64,000 nucleotides of DNA, taken from NCBI GenBank assembly GCA_001644045.1, contig LUUF01000043.1, positions 1 through 64,000 of the forward strand, given 5' to 3'. The stretch comes from Methylomonas methanica. GTDB taxonomy: Bacteria; Pseudomonadota; Gammaproteobacteria; Methylococcales; Methylomonadaceae. Made by a program: the position numbers and the translations under genes. Positions 1 to 7,490 of the stretch are shown here, piece by piece (the first letter of the stretch is position 1; every line of letters begins with the position of its first letter). The notes below the pieces were generated by a model. That model was not told where the DNA came from, searched no databases, and was given only the letters and a program-made list of their open reading frames with translations.

Positions 1-83
1 AATCGGCCCCGGCAGGTCAGCTCTTCAAAGAGTTCGGCTTTACCGTGGACAATGTCGTCGCTAATGTGGAAGCTGTGCTTTAA
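1..83 (+). CDS. tkt: Transketolase, C-terminal fragment (cut by window start)
   Basis: The reading frame open at the window edge encodes 26 residues ending in TAA at 81-83. The tail contains LFKEFGFTVDNVVA, which closely matches the C-terminus of bacterial transketolases (E. coli TktA ends with a very similar LF-EFGFTVDNVV stretch). Transketolase is a ThDP enzyme moving two-carbon units in the pentose phosphate and ribulose monophosphate cycles, which fits a methylotroph. Only the last part is visible, so ThDP-binding residues cannot be checked. Confidence 0.85.
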   Translation, partial: SAPAGQLFKEFGFTVDNVVANVEAVL

Positions 84-96
84 TAGGCGCTAAGCA

Positions 97-137
97 AAAG
101 GCTTGCCGGTGCGAATGTTGCTGGCAGGCCTGTCTTT
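97..137 (+). terminator. Possible terminator after transketolase
   Basis: AGGCTTGCC (99-107) pairs with GGCAGGCCT (123-131) through one G-T wobble, followed by GTCTTT. The T tract is poor, so this may be a weak intrinsic terminator or only a hairpin. Confidence 0.35.
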
Positions 138-160
138 AATCAATAGAGTAAGGTGGAATC

Positions 161-439
161 ATGATAAACACGCAATTGATTAAGAAGTTTTTAACTGGGG
201 TTCTGTTAGCCGTATCGGCCGCTGTCAGTGCCCAAGACTATCCTGCTGCGGATTTTCAACCGAAGGTTCTTTACAGAGATCCGGCTATCGCGGAAATATC
301 TAAGGCAAGCTCGCCAACCGCCGCTGCGAGTAATTCCAATGCGCCTTGTGCTCAAAAGCAAGAGGCTTCTGAAGTTGACGCAAAGTATCCCGCAGCCAAT
401 TTTCAGCCTAAGGTATTATTCAGCGCAGCGGGTTCCTAG
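161..439 (+). CDS. Small secreted protein with two YPAA-FQPKVL repeats
   Basis: A 92-residue product with a Sec-type signal peptide (basic MINTQLIKK, then a hydrophobic stretch ending near AVSAQD). The mature part carries two copies of one motif: YPAADFQPKVLYRD just after the signal and YPAANFQPKVLFSA at the very C-terminus, separated by about 40 Ser/Ala-rich residues with one Cys. An AAGGTGG ribosome-binding site lies 5 bases before the ATG. I do not recognise the family. It precedes the repeat protein at 519 by 79 bases and may be co-transcribed with it. Export is likely; function is unknown. Confidence 0.7.
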   Translation: MINTQLIKKFLTGVLLAVSAAVSAQDYPAADFQPKVLYRDPAIAEISKASSPTAAASNSNAPCAQKQEASEVDAKYPAANFQPKVLFSAAGS

Positions 440-518
440 CATTTTTAGGCATTACCGTGAATTTGATGAACTCGTCGTTTAGACACATAACAATTATTAC
501 ATTCAGGAGTATTCTCAA

Positions 519-1928
519 ATGACAACAAACAGTTTGATGAATAGCTTATTCGGCTTTTTATTCGACAAACCAAACAGTGGCGATAGTCGGTCGGAAGCTT
601 ATTCACGTGTCGACAACGAAGACGGTCAATTGACCGGTGTTGCCCGTTATCTGCAAAAACTTGAGCCGCCAAAGCCGGAGCTGGACGAAAACGGCCAGCC
701 GTTGACGGGTGTGGCGAAATATCTGGCCTTACAAGCGCAATTGGAAAAAGCCCGGCAAGCTGTCGAAGAGGTAGTTACAGAAGAGGTCGCCGCCGAAGAG
801 GTGTTGGTCGAGGAATCTGAGCCGGTTGTTGAGGAAGTCGAAGAAGAAATTGAAGAAGTTATAGCCGAATTGATCGAGAGCGAGCCGCTGGCTACTGGCG
901 TCGAAAAGTATTTGACCCAACAGCAGGCAAATCCGGTTACTCGCGTAGCGAAATATCTGATTAAACAATCAATCTTGTCCAAAGAGGCGCCGGTCACCGG
1001 GGTTTCCAAGTACATCACTAGAAATGACCGCGAAGATCATGCAGTGACTAATGTTGCTAAATACGTCATTCGCCAAAACCTGCAGGCGGGCTCGACCCCA
1101 TTAGTCACTGGGGTTGCCAAGTATGTGTTGAAGCAAGATGTATTGGCAAAAGACGCGCCCATCGCAACCGGTGTGAGCAAGTATGTAACTAAGCAAGCCT
1201 TGTTGGCAAAAGATGCCCCATTAGTAACGGGCGTTGCCAAGTATGTCGCTCAGCAGGAACGCTTATTAAAAGATCAGGCGCCTTTGACCGGTGTTGCGAA
1301 GTTTTTGGCGGAGCAGGCGGCTGCGGACAGAAAAGCGGCTGCGGCGGCTTTGATTGCTAGATATGTCGCGGCGGACGCTATAGCCCAACAGGAAAAAGCG
1401 GAGGCGAAGTTGAATCAAGAACAAAATATCCAGCAAGAATTGGCCGAAGAATTGGCTTTTGAGGGTTCCGCTGTGGAGCGTTATCTCGCCAGGCAGGCGG
1501 CGTCTGCTCAGCAAGCGCCAAAACCGACCGGAGTCGCAAAATATCTGGCTAAACAGTTGCAACTGCAAAGTCAGGCGGAGCCATTAACCGGCGTCGCTCG
1601 CTATATCGCCAAGCAGGCGATATTGGCAAGACAGTTGCCGCCGCTCACCGGTGTCAGCAAGTATTTAGCCAAACAAATATTGTCGCAAAAACCTGTCGCG
1701 GAATTAAGCTCGGTTAGTCGATATGTCACTAAACATCAGTTGCAGGACAAAGATTCGAAAGAACTGACCGGCGTTGCCAAATATGTCTCCAGACAGGACA
1801 CGTTGGCAAAGGATGCTCCAGGCGTGTCGGGCGTCGCACGTTATATGGCAAAGCAAGCCTTGCAATCCAAAGATGAGGTTGTGGCCAGAACTACGGGTGT
1901 TGAGAAATACTTACGTAAACAAGCGTAG
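519..1928 (+). CDS. TGVAKYL-repeat protein, about 19 repeats
   Basis: A 469-residue protein built almost wholly of repeats with core (T/S)GV(A/S)(K/R)Y(L/V/I)xxQ, often followed by xLLAKDAP-(L/V). I count about 19 copies, spaced about 22 residues where densest (residues 150-265 and 330-469). Residues of about 80-130 form a strongly acidic Glu/Val block separating the first two copies from the rest; a second Ala/Glu/Gln-rich spacer lies near residues 270-320. There is no signal peptide, Cys or membrane span. An AGGAG site lies 9 bases before the ATG and an intrinsic terminator follows. Each unit looks like a short basic amphipathic helix, so a scaffold or binding-array role is conceivable, but that is inference. 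I know no named family with this repeat. Confidence 0.85.
   Translation: MTTNSLMNSLFGFLFDKPNSGDSRSEAYSRVDNEDGQLTGVARYLQKLEPPKPELDENGQPLTGVAKYLALQAQLEKARQAVEEVVTEEVAAEEVLVEESEPVVEEVEEEIEEVIAELIESEPLATGVEKYLTQQQANPVTRVAKYLIKQSILSKEAPVTGVSKYITRNDREDHAVTNVAKYVIRQNLQAGSTPLVTGVAKYVLKQDVLAKDAPIATGVSKYVTKQALLAKDAPLVTGVAKYVAQQERLLKDQAPLTGVAKFLAEQAAADRKAAAAALIARYVAADAIAQQEKAEAKLNQEQNIQQELAEELAFEGSAVERYLARQAASAQQAPKPTGVAKYLAKQLQLQSQAEPLTGVARYIAKQAILARQLPPLTGVSKYLAKQILSQKPVAELSSVSRYVTKHQLQDKDSKELTGVAKYVSRQDTLAKDAPGVSGVARYMAKQALQSKDEVVARTTGVEKYLRKQA
630..1926 (+). repeat. Coding tandem repeats for the (T/S)GV-KYL motif
   Basis: About 19 degenerate coding units within the gene starting at 519. The amino acid core is conserved while codons vary (GGTGTTGCC, GGTGTGGCG, GGCGTCGAA and so on), which indicates old, selected protein repeats rather than recent DNA amplification. 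Confidence 0.75.
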
Positions 1929-1938
1929 GGTCTAGTTG

Positions 1939-1977
1939 AAAAAGCCGGCATCTCTTTGCGGAGGTGTCGGCTTTTTT
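1939..1977 (+). terminator. Intrinsic terminator after TGVAKYL-repeat gene
   Basis: AAAAGCCGGCA and TGTCGGCTTTT form a GC-rich stem around TCTCTTTGCGGAGG, and the stem runs into six T residues. It starts 11 bases after the stop codon. Confidence 0.85.
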
Positions 1978-2122
1978 ATGCCTGCTATTTTCCTGGTGTG
2001 GAGGAGCGTCTGTAGCTGCTATTAAAGGATGAAAGGCGCTCTCGGTATGCTATGCATTTATGCGGCACTACGAAATCTGTATTATCATGCCTTATCGTTT
2101 TTAAATTTTTGCAGGGATTTTA

Positions 2123-2476
2123 ATGTCGCGATTATTGGGTTTTAGCTTGATGCTGTTATTGCCGGTCCTTGCTTTTGCCGCTGACCCGGCAGTCAATGAA
2201 TTGGCGCCCGTTCCGGAGCCGCCCGATTTGCCCGCTCCGGTGCAATCCGGCGAAGAGATGGAGCCTGACATTACCATTATTCGTAAAGGCAAGGATACCA
2301 TTCAGGAGTTTCGCCGCAACGGCAAGCTATACATGGTAAAGATCCAGCCCCAGGTAGGTCCGGCTTACTATATGCTGGATACTAACGGCGACGAGCAGAT
2401 GGATGTGAAAAAAAACGACTTGGACGAAAATACCAATATCAATAAATGGACTTTGTTCGAATGGGATTTCAACTGA
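2123..2476 (+). CDS. DUF2782 family periplasmic protein
   Basis: A 117-residue protein with a signal peptide (MSRLLGFS, hydrophobic core, cleavage near FAADP), a proline-rich linker, then a compact domain with DITIIRKGKDTIQEFRRNG and KLYMVKIQPQVGPAYYMLD. This matches my recollection of DUF2782, a gammaproteobacterial family of unknown function often found near polA. A CAGGGA ribosome-binding site precedes the ATG. No partner gene is obvious here; the next gene converges on it. Its biochemical role is unknown. Confidence 0.8.
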   Translation: MSRLLGFSLMLLLPVLAFAADPAVNELAPVPEPPDLPAPVQSGEEMEPDITIIRKGKDTIQEFRRNGKLYMVKIQPQVGPAYYMLDTNGDEQMDVKKNDLDENTNINKWTLFEWDFN

Positions 2477-2534
2477 TCTGCTGCCCGAGATGACTGATCT
2501 AATTGGATGTCAGTTGTTGAATCGTCTTTTGGGG

Positions 2535-2945
2535 CTACTCGGACACTTTTAGTAACCAGCCGCCGTCCGCATCGCATTTGCTGACTTTTGCCTTGGCTTT
2601 TACCGAGATTCTGACGACAGTGTTTTTCAGATCGTCAGGCAATTTGCCTTTTACCAAATAGAACGTGTCCTTGTTTTCAACCTGAATCGCGACGGGTTCT
2701 TGCTTAATGCTGACGTGAATGTGGCCCGGGCCATTGCTGCCGGAAACCGCAAACGAAAACTCCGAGCCCGGTTTGACCGTGGCTAAATGTTCGGGTGTAT
2801 AACGGCTGATTTTGGCATTTAGGCATCCACCATCGTCTCCACCGCTCATTCCTCCATGGCCGCCGTGACTCGGCGTAGATTGCGACCAAGCAGGATTGCA
2901 AAAACCGATAGTCAATAATGCGGCGGCAAAAAGGCGAGCGTGCAT
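2535..2945 (-). CDS. Secreted His/Gly-rich protein of unknown function
   Basis: I chose the internal ATG (MHARLFAA) because it opens a clean signal peptide (cleavage near AWSQS) and has CAGGAA upstream; an extension to 3014 would add non-signal residues. The 136-residue product has a mature N-terminus HGGHGGMSGGDDGGC that could bind metal. A beta-rich domain follows with GPGHIHVSIK and VSKCDADGGWLLKV. Two cysteines in the mature part could form a disulfide after export. Family not recognised. A periplasmic metal-related role is possible from the His cluster alone. Confidence 0.7.
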   Translation of the reverse strand: MHARLFAAALLTIGFCNPAWSQSTPSHGGHGGMSGGDDGGCLNAKISRYTPEHLATVKPGSEFSFAVSGSNGPGHIHVSIKQEPVAIQVENKDTFYLVKGKLPDDLKNTVVRISVKAKAKVSKCDADGGWLLKVSE

Positions 2946-3122
2946 GGGAGTTCCTGATGTTCTTGTTTTGGGATGGCGGCGATTATATGTTCTAAGCCCG
3001 CAAGTTTGAAGCACAAGCTGTAAACGACCAAGCGTTATTGATTTGATATTTTTGCCAGGATTGGTTTACATTGAGTCCACGGTTTGGTTTGCATATTAAC
3101 AACAATAAGAAAGGGGGAGAGG

Positions 3123-3410
3123 ATGTTATTTCTGGCTAAATTATGCGGTATTCTGACTTTGGTCTGGTTTTATTTGACGGCAAAAAATCACGGCGGCCCG
3201 TTAATTAATTGGTCTGTGATTGGCTTGATCGGTTATTGGTTGACGTGGTGGTTATCCAAGATGTTGATCGTGGTGCCTTTAGCGGGGATGGTGACTAAAC
3301 ACTCTGTGACTGAGTTTTTGCTCACCCAATTGCCGGTGTTCGTTGCGCTGGCAGCCTGTTATTTGATCAGAAAAAAATTGATCGCCAGTTTGCCTGCTGC
3401 CGGTCAATAA
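3123..3410 (+). CDS. Small membrane protein of unknown function
   Basis: The start at 3123 (MLFLAKLCG) is favoured over an upstream one because GGGGGAGAGG lies directly before it. The 95-residue product has about three hydrophobic segments (LCGILTLVWFYLT; WSVIGLIGYWLTWWL with MLIVVPLAGMV; LPVFVALAACYLI) and a basic loop RKKL. It ends 10 bases before the pteridine reductase gene and is probably co-transcribed with it. I do not recognise the family. Confidence 0.65.
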   Translation: MLFLAKLCGILTLVWFYLTAKNHGGPLINWSVIGLIGYWLTWWLSKMLIVVPLAGMVTKHSVTEFLLTQLPVFVALAACYLIRKKLIASLPAAGQ

Positions 3411-3420
3411 GTCAGCGTAC

Positions 3421-4152
3421 ATGCCCAAAAACGTGCTGATTACCGGTGCGGCAAGACGCATCGGCGCAGCGTGTGCTCGGTTATTACATGGCGAGGGTTG
3501 TAATGTGATTTTGCATTACAACAGCTCCGAAGCAGATGCGGCGCATCTGGCTACGGAGTTGAATGCCGTGCGAGAGGATTCGGTAAAACTGTTAAAAGCT
3601 GACTTGTCTCTACTGGCTGACGTTCAAAGGCTGGCCGAAGAAGCGCTAGCTCAATGGGATGGTGTCGATGTGTTGGTAAACAATGCGTCCCTGTTTCATT
3701 CCGTGTCCATGGGACAAGTTACGGAACAGGATTGGGACTCTGCAATGGGTAGCAATCTGAAAGCACCGTTCTTTTTATCGCAAGCCTTGTGGTCGGCACT
3801 ACAAAATAAGCAGGGCTGTATAGTCAATATCGCCGATATTCACGCGGAAACCGGCTTGCCGGGCTATCCGGTATACAGTATGGCTAAAGCCGGCTTGGTG
3901 GCGATGACGAAGATATTGGCTAGGGAAATGGCGCCCGATGTTCGCGTCAATGCAGTGGCGCCGGGCGCAATTTTATGGCCGGAGCAAGAGGTGACCGAAG
4001 CGGAGCGCTTGGAAATCTTAAAAAAAGTAGCCTTGCAACGCTGCGGCCAGGCCGATGATATTGCCAAAGCGGTAAGGTTTTTGGTTGGAAATGCCGATTA
4101 TATTACCGGCCAAGTGTTGACTGTGGATGGTGGGCGGACTCTGTTTCGGTAA
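3421..4152 (+). CDS. Pteridine reductase (FolM-like SDR)
   Basis: A 243-residue short-chain dehydrogenase/reductase. TGAARRIG near residue 8 is the NADPH motif, where TG-xxx-RxG with Arg pairs is typical of pteridine reductases; NNAS lies near residue 87, and the catalytic YPVYSMAK (Tyr-x3-Lys) near residue 153. It ends with the family-like TGQVLTVDGGRTLFR. Such enzymes reduce dihydrobiopterin/dihydrofolate or dihydromonapterin with NADPH. It converges with folK and folB, which supports a pterin/folate role rather than a generic SDR. The exact substrate cannot be read from sequence. Confidence 0.85.
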   Translation: MPKNVLITGAARRIGAACARLLHGEGCNVILHYNSSEADAAHLATELNAVREDSVKLLKADLSLLADVQRLAEEALAQWDGVDVLVNNASLFHSVSMGQVTEQDWDSAMGSNLKAPFFLSQALWSALQNKQGCIVNIADIHAETGLPGYPVYSMAKAGLVAMTKILAREMAPDVRVNAVAPGAILWPEQEVTEAERLEILKKVALQRCGQADDIAKAVRFLVGNADYITGQVLTVDGGRTLFR

Positions 4153-4157
4153 AGGTT

Positions 4158-4649
4158 TCAGAGCGGTGGTTTCTCGAGTTTAGTTTGACGTAAATCGCGT
4201 TTATCGAAGTCGTGCCACAGGTCTTTGTAACAACGTTTGCTAATCGGGTGTGTGGCGTTTGGCGCAATTTCCGCCAAGGGTTCCAATACGAAGGCGTAGC
4301 GTTCTATTTCATCGCGTGGAATTTGCAGTCTGCCGTCGCTGATAATTTGGTCGCCGTATAAAATCAAGTCCAAATCTAGTGTTCTGGCAGAGAATTTTTG
4401 ACTCTCCCTGCTGCGGCCATGATCCAGTTCTATTTGTTTTAGCAATTTGGCGACTTCTTTTGCGGATAATTCCGATTCGAATTGCACGACTAAGTTATGA
4501 AAGCTGTCGCCGACAAAACCTACCGGCTCGCTTTCGAAGACACTGGAAATTGTCAGTTCTCCGAACAGTTCGCGTAATGCCTTCAGGCTGGAAGGAATAT
4601 GGATTTCCTTGTCTATATTGCTGCCGATGCTGATAAATCCGGTAGGCAT
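4158..4649 (-). CDS. folK: 6-hydroxymethyl-7,8-dihydropterin pyrophosphokinase (HPPK)
   Basis: A 163-residue cytoplasmic enzyme transferring pyrophosphate from ATP to 6-hydroxymethyl-dihydropterin in folate synthesis. The N-terminal FISIGSNID is the pterin-side motif, and HGRSRESQKFSARTLDLDLI carries the metal/ATP motif with the DLDLIL core; IPRDEIERYAFVLEPL near the C-terminus is the typical PHP-like segment with the first residue changed. The length is normal. It lies 3 bases downstream of folB on the same strand, so the two form an operon, and it converges on the pteridine reductase gene. Confidence 0.95.
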   Translation of the reverse strand: MPTGFISIGSNIDKEIHIPSSLKALRELFGELTISSVFESEPVGFVGDSFHNLVVQFESELSAKEVAKLLKQIELDHGRSRESQKFSARTLDLDLILYGDQIISDGRLQIPRDEIERYAFVLEPLAEIAPNATHPISKRCYKDLWHDFDKRDLRQTKLEKPPL

Positions 4650-4652
4650 GGT

Positions 4653-5006
4653 TTATCTTTCGCCGCGTTCGATGATGATGCCGACGTCTCGGGCGCGACT
4701 GATGGCGCCTTTTTTGTTGAGGGTGATTTTTACCCAAGGAATCGGAAATTCACTGCGTAGAATTCCGGCAATTTCTTCGATCAACTTTTCTACCAAATAA
4801 AATTCGCTGTGTTCGACAAAGCCTACAATGCGATCCGAAACGGCTTTATAGTCCAGTGTGTGGGCAATATCGTCGCTGGCGGCGGCTTTTTGTATATCAA
4901 AGCCCATTTCGATATCCAGGATGATTTTTTGTTTGATCTTCCTTTCCCAGTCGTAAATACCTATCACGGTATCGATTTCAAGTCCGCCTAAAAAGATGAT
5001 GTCCAT
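4653..5006 (-). CDS. folB: Dihydroneopterin aldolase
   Basis: A 117-residue protein of usual FolB length. The start MDIIFLGGLEIDTVIGIYDWER carries the family N-terminal strand and IGIYDWER pterin-site segment; the KLIEEIAGILRSEF helix and WVKITLNKKGAI strand match FolB. It cleaves dihydroneopterin to 6-hydroxymethyl-dihydropterin and glycolaldehyde, and its product is the FolK substrate. It is the first gene of a folB-folK operon. The plsY gene diverges from it across 89 bases. Confidence 0.95.
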   Translation of the reverse strand: MDIIFLGGLEIDTVIGIYDWERKIKQKIILDIEMGFDIQKAAASDDIAHTLDYKAVSDRIVGFVEHSEFYLVEKLIEEIAGILRSEFPIPWVKITLNKKGAISRARDVGIIIERGER

Positions 5007-5095
5007 CGTTGCTTTCCGGTTATTATATTTCTTGAAGAGGCGGCAGTATCGAGTAAATAGAGCCGCTGTACAAGTATTGACGAGAGGTTGATTAA

Positions 5096-5668
5096 ATGAT
5101 GGATTGGTTGTTGGTGCCCTTGGCCTATTTAACCGGCTCGGTGTCGAGCGCGATTATCGTATGTAAGATGATGGGTTTGGCGGATCCTCGGGAAAACGGT
5201 TCCGGTAATCCTGGGGCAACCAATGTTATGCGTATAGGCGGTAAAAAGGCGGCGGCGATTACCTTGGCCGGCGACGCGCTAAAAGGTTTATTGCCAGTGT
5301 TATTGGCGAAAGCGTTGGGCGTCGACAGTCTGGTGTTGTCCTTGGTAGTGTTTGCCGCATTTATCGGGCACCTTTATCCGATTTTTTTTGAATTTAAGGG
5401 CGGCAAAGGCGTGGCAACATCGCTGGGTGTGACGCTCGGTGTGGCTTGGCTGTTGGGTTTAGTGGTTGCCGGTACCTGGTTTGTCGTCTACAAATTAGGC
5501 AAAATCTCGTCGTTGGCCGCTTTAGTGGCGGCAACTTTGACGCCGCTATATGCTTGGCTGATTGTTGGGGATGTTAATTTGACCGTTACCTTTACCGTTA
5601 TTTCTTTGATTTTGCTGTGGCGACATAAAAGTAATATTCAGCGATTGCTGGCTGGGCAAGAGTCTTGA
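5096..5668 (+). CDS. plsY: Acyl-phosphate:glycerol-3-phosphate acyltransferase
   Basis: A 190-residue multi-spanning inner-membrane protein that acylates glycerol-3-phosphate with acyl-phosphate, the first step of phospholipid synthesis. Family motifs are visible: GSVSSA in the first segment, GSGNPGATN near residue 37, and GGKGVATSLG near residue 101. Five or so hydrophobic segments fill the rest and the length is normal. It abuts tsaD tail to tail, stop codons adjacent at 5668/5669. A plsY next to folB and tsaD is a common gammaproteobacterial arrangement. Confidence 0.95.
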   Translation: MMDWLLVPLAYLTGSVSSAIIVCKMMGLADPRENGSGNPGATNVMRIGGKKAAAITLAGDALKGLLPVLLAKALGVDSLVLSLVVFAAFIGHLYPIFFEFKGGKGVATSLGVTLGVAWLLGLVVAGTWFVVYKLGKISSLAALVAATLTPLYAWLIVGDVNLTVTFTVISLILLWRHKSNIQRLLAGQES

Positions 5669-6679
5669 TCAAAGGCTGATTAGTTGTTCCATCGGCCAGC
5701 GCGGGCGGGCAAAGATTTCCAGGTTTTGAGTTTGTCCCGCCATTAAGCGCTGGCAGCCGGCATAGGCAATCATGGCGCCGTTGTCGGTACAAAACTCCGG
5801 GCGGGGAAAACGGATTTCGGCGCCTTCTTTAGCGGCCATTTGTTGCAATTGGCGGCGAATCTCCTGGTTGGCGCTAACGCCGCCAGCTACTATCAGTGTT
5901 TGCAGTTGCGTCTGCTGTAAGGCGCGTTTGCACTTGATACTCAGTGTTTCGGCGATGGCTTGTTGAAATGCGAAAGCTATGTCCGCTTTGTCCTGTGCTG
6001 TTTGTTCGGTGGCATGCAGGGCATTCATCGTGAAGGTTTTCAGGCCGCTAAAACTAAACTCCAGTCCGGGTCTGTCGGTCATTGGTCGGGGGAATTTGAA
6101 GCGATTTTGGCCTTTGCTAGCTAGCTCGGCCAATTTGGGGCCGCCGGGGTAATCAAGGCCCAGCATCTTTGCGGTTTTGTCGAAAGCTTCGCCGGCAGCG
6201 TCGTCCAGCGATTCTCCGAGTAAACGGTACTCGCCAATCGCGCGTACTTCGATGAGCATGGTGTGGCCGCCGGAAATCAGCAGGGCGACGAAAGGGTAGG
6301 CTGGCGGATTGTCTTCCAGCATCGGTGCCAATAAATGGCCTTCCATATGGTGCACGGCGATAGCAGGTACTTGCCAGGTCCAGGCCAGGCTTTGGGCGGT
6401 GGCGGCGCCGACCAGCAGCGATCCCATCAAGCCGGGGCCGGCGGTATATGCGATGCCTTCGATGTCCTTGGCTATTAATTCGGCTTCTTTCAATACAGTT
6501 TTGATTAGCGGAACCAGTTTACGGATATGATCCCGTGAGGCCAGCTCGGGAACGACGCCGCCATACTCGGCATGAGTTGCAACCTGGCTATATAAGGTGT
6601 GCGCAATCAAGCCCTTGCTGGCGTGGTACACGGCGACAGCCGTTTCGTCGCAAGAGCTTTCTATGCCTAAAACATACAT
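5669..6679 (-). CDS. tsaD: tRNA N6-adenosine threonylcarbamoyltransferase
   Basis: A 336-residue Kae1/TsaD enzyme that, with TsaB and TsaE, transfers threonylcarbamoyl to A37 of ANN-decoding tRNAs. [18 protein letters not shown] is the hallmark N-terminus, HHMEGH near residue 110 gives the metal-binding HxxxH, and LISGGHT and VAGGVSAN are ATP-site motifs. The length is typical. It diverges from rpsU, a conserved arrangement in gammaproteobacteria. The region between holds the rpsU promoter. Confidence 0.96.
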   Translation of the reverse strand: MYVLGIESSCDETAVAVYHASKGLIAHTLYSQVATHAEYGGVVPELASRDHIRKLVPLIKTVLKEAELIAKDIEGIAYTAGPGLMGSLLVGAATAQSLAWTWQVPAIAVHHMEGHLLAPMLEDNPPAYPFVALLISGGHTMLIEVRAIGEYRLLGESLDDAAGEAFDKTAKMLGLDYPGGPKLAELASKGQNRFKFPRPMTDRPGLEFSFSGLKTFTMNALHATEQTAQDKADIAFAFQQAIAETLSIKCKRALQQTQLQTLIVAGGVSANQEIRRQLQQMAAKEGAEIRFPRPEFCTDNGAMIAYAGCQRLMAGQTQNLEIFARPRWPMEQLISL

Positions 6680-6685
6680 TAGTTT

Positions 6686-6713
6686 TTGAATAAAAGAATT
6701 TTATGGGTATAAT
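6686..6713 (+). promoter_or_regulatory. Sigma-70 promoter of the rpsU-yqeY-dnaG-rpoD operon
   Basis: TTGAAT (6686-6691) and a consensus TATAAT (6708-6713) are separated by 16 bases, 71 bases before the rpsU start. A GC-rich inverted segment (CGGCGGGC ... GCCGATAG) follows in the leader. Confidence 0.7.
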
Positions 6714-6783
6714 CGGCCGTTTTCGGCGGGCTTACTATCGCCGATAGCGTCACAAGATACTAACATAAATCGGATTATTGATA

Positions 6784-7017
6784 ATGCCATCAGTTAAAGT
6801 TAAAGAGAACGAACATTTTGACATCGCGATTCGTCGCTTTAAACGTGCGTGCGAAAAAGCCGGTGTATTGGCTGAAGTACGTCGCCGCGAGTTTTATGAA
6901 AAGCCAACCACCGAGCGTAAGCGCAAAGGTGCTGCGGCGGTTAAACGTCATTTGAAAAAATTAGCTCGCGAGCGTTATGCGTTGAAAAACTTACGTCGCG
7001 GTCGTCCACAAATTTAA
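6784..7017 (+). CDS. rpsU: 30S ribosomal protein S21
   Basis: A 77-residue very basic protein matching bS21: [20 protein letters not shown] and the [14 protein letters not shown] segment. I start at the ATG giving MPSVKV because this is the universal N-terminus; an ATT two codons earlier is not needed. S21 helps mRNA engage the 30S subunit. It is the first gene of the macromolecular-synthesis operon, followed 8 bases later by yqeY. Confidence 0.97.
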   Translation: MPSVKVKENEHFDIAIRRFKRACEKAGVLAEVRRREFYEKPTTERKRKGAAAVKRHLKKLARERYALKNLRRGRPQI

Positions 7018-7025
7018 GGCAGATA

Positions 7026-7475
7026 ATGGATGCGTTAAAAAAGCGTATCACGGACGATATGAAGGCCGCGATGAAAAGCGGCGAAAAAGCCAGGTTAGGC
7101 GTAATTCGCATGATTTTGGCTGCTATCAAGCAGGTTGAAGTCGACGAGCGTATCGAGCTGAGCGATGAGCGAATCATCGTTGTGCTCGATAAAATGCTGA
7201 AGCAGCGGCGCGAATCCATCAAGCAATTCCGCGACGCCAATCGCAACGATCTGGCGGAAATCGAGGAGGCTGAAGTGTTGGTTATTCAAGATTTTCTACC
7301 GCAACCGCTTAGCGATGCTGACATCGATGGCATGGTCGCCGATGCTATAGCCGAAGTGGGTGCTACATCGGTAAAAGACATGGGCGGCGTGATGGCTTTG
7401 CTCAAGCCGCAAATGCAAGGTAGAGCTGACATGGCGAATGTCAGTGCGAGAATTAAGGCCTGTTTTATCGCTTAA
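7026..7475 (+). CDS. yqeY: GatB/YqeY domain protein
   Basis: A 149-residue YqeY-family protein: N-terminal KKRITDDMKAAMKSGEKARLGVIRMILAAIKQVEVD, middle YxxRRESIKQF-like helix (MLKQRRESIKQFRDANR) and a C-terminal DMGGVMALLKPQMQGRADMANVS segment resembling the tail domain of GatB. It lacks the amidotransferase catalytic domain. The role in bacteria is unclear, possibly tRNA-related. It sits between rpsU and dnaG as in many gammaproteobacteria. Confidence 0.93.
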   Translation: MDALKKRITDDMKAAMKSGEKARLGVIRMILAAIKQVEVDERIELSDERIIVVLDKMLKQRRESIKQFRDANRNDLAEIEEAEVLVIQDFLPQPLSDADIDGMVADAIAEVGATSVKDMGGVMALLKPQMQGRADMANVSARIKACFIA

Positions 7476-7490
7476 TATCTTGTCGGTAAT

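Noticed and set aside
630-1926. Regularly spaced repeats that might suggest a CRISPR-like or minisatellite array.
   Set aside because: The repeats are coding, in frame and conserved at protein rather than DNA level, with no unique spacers.
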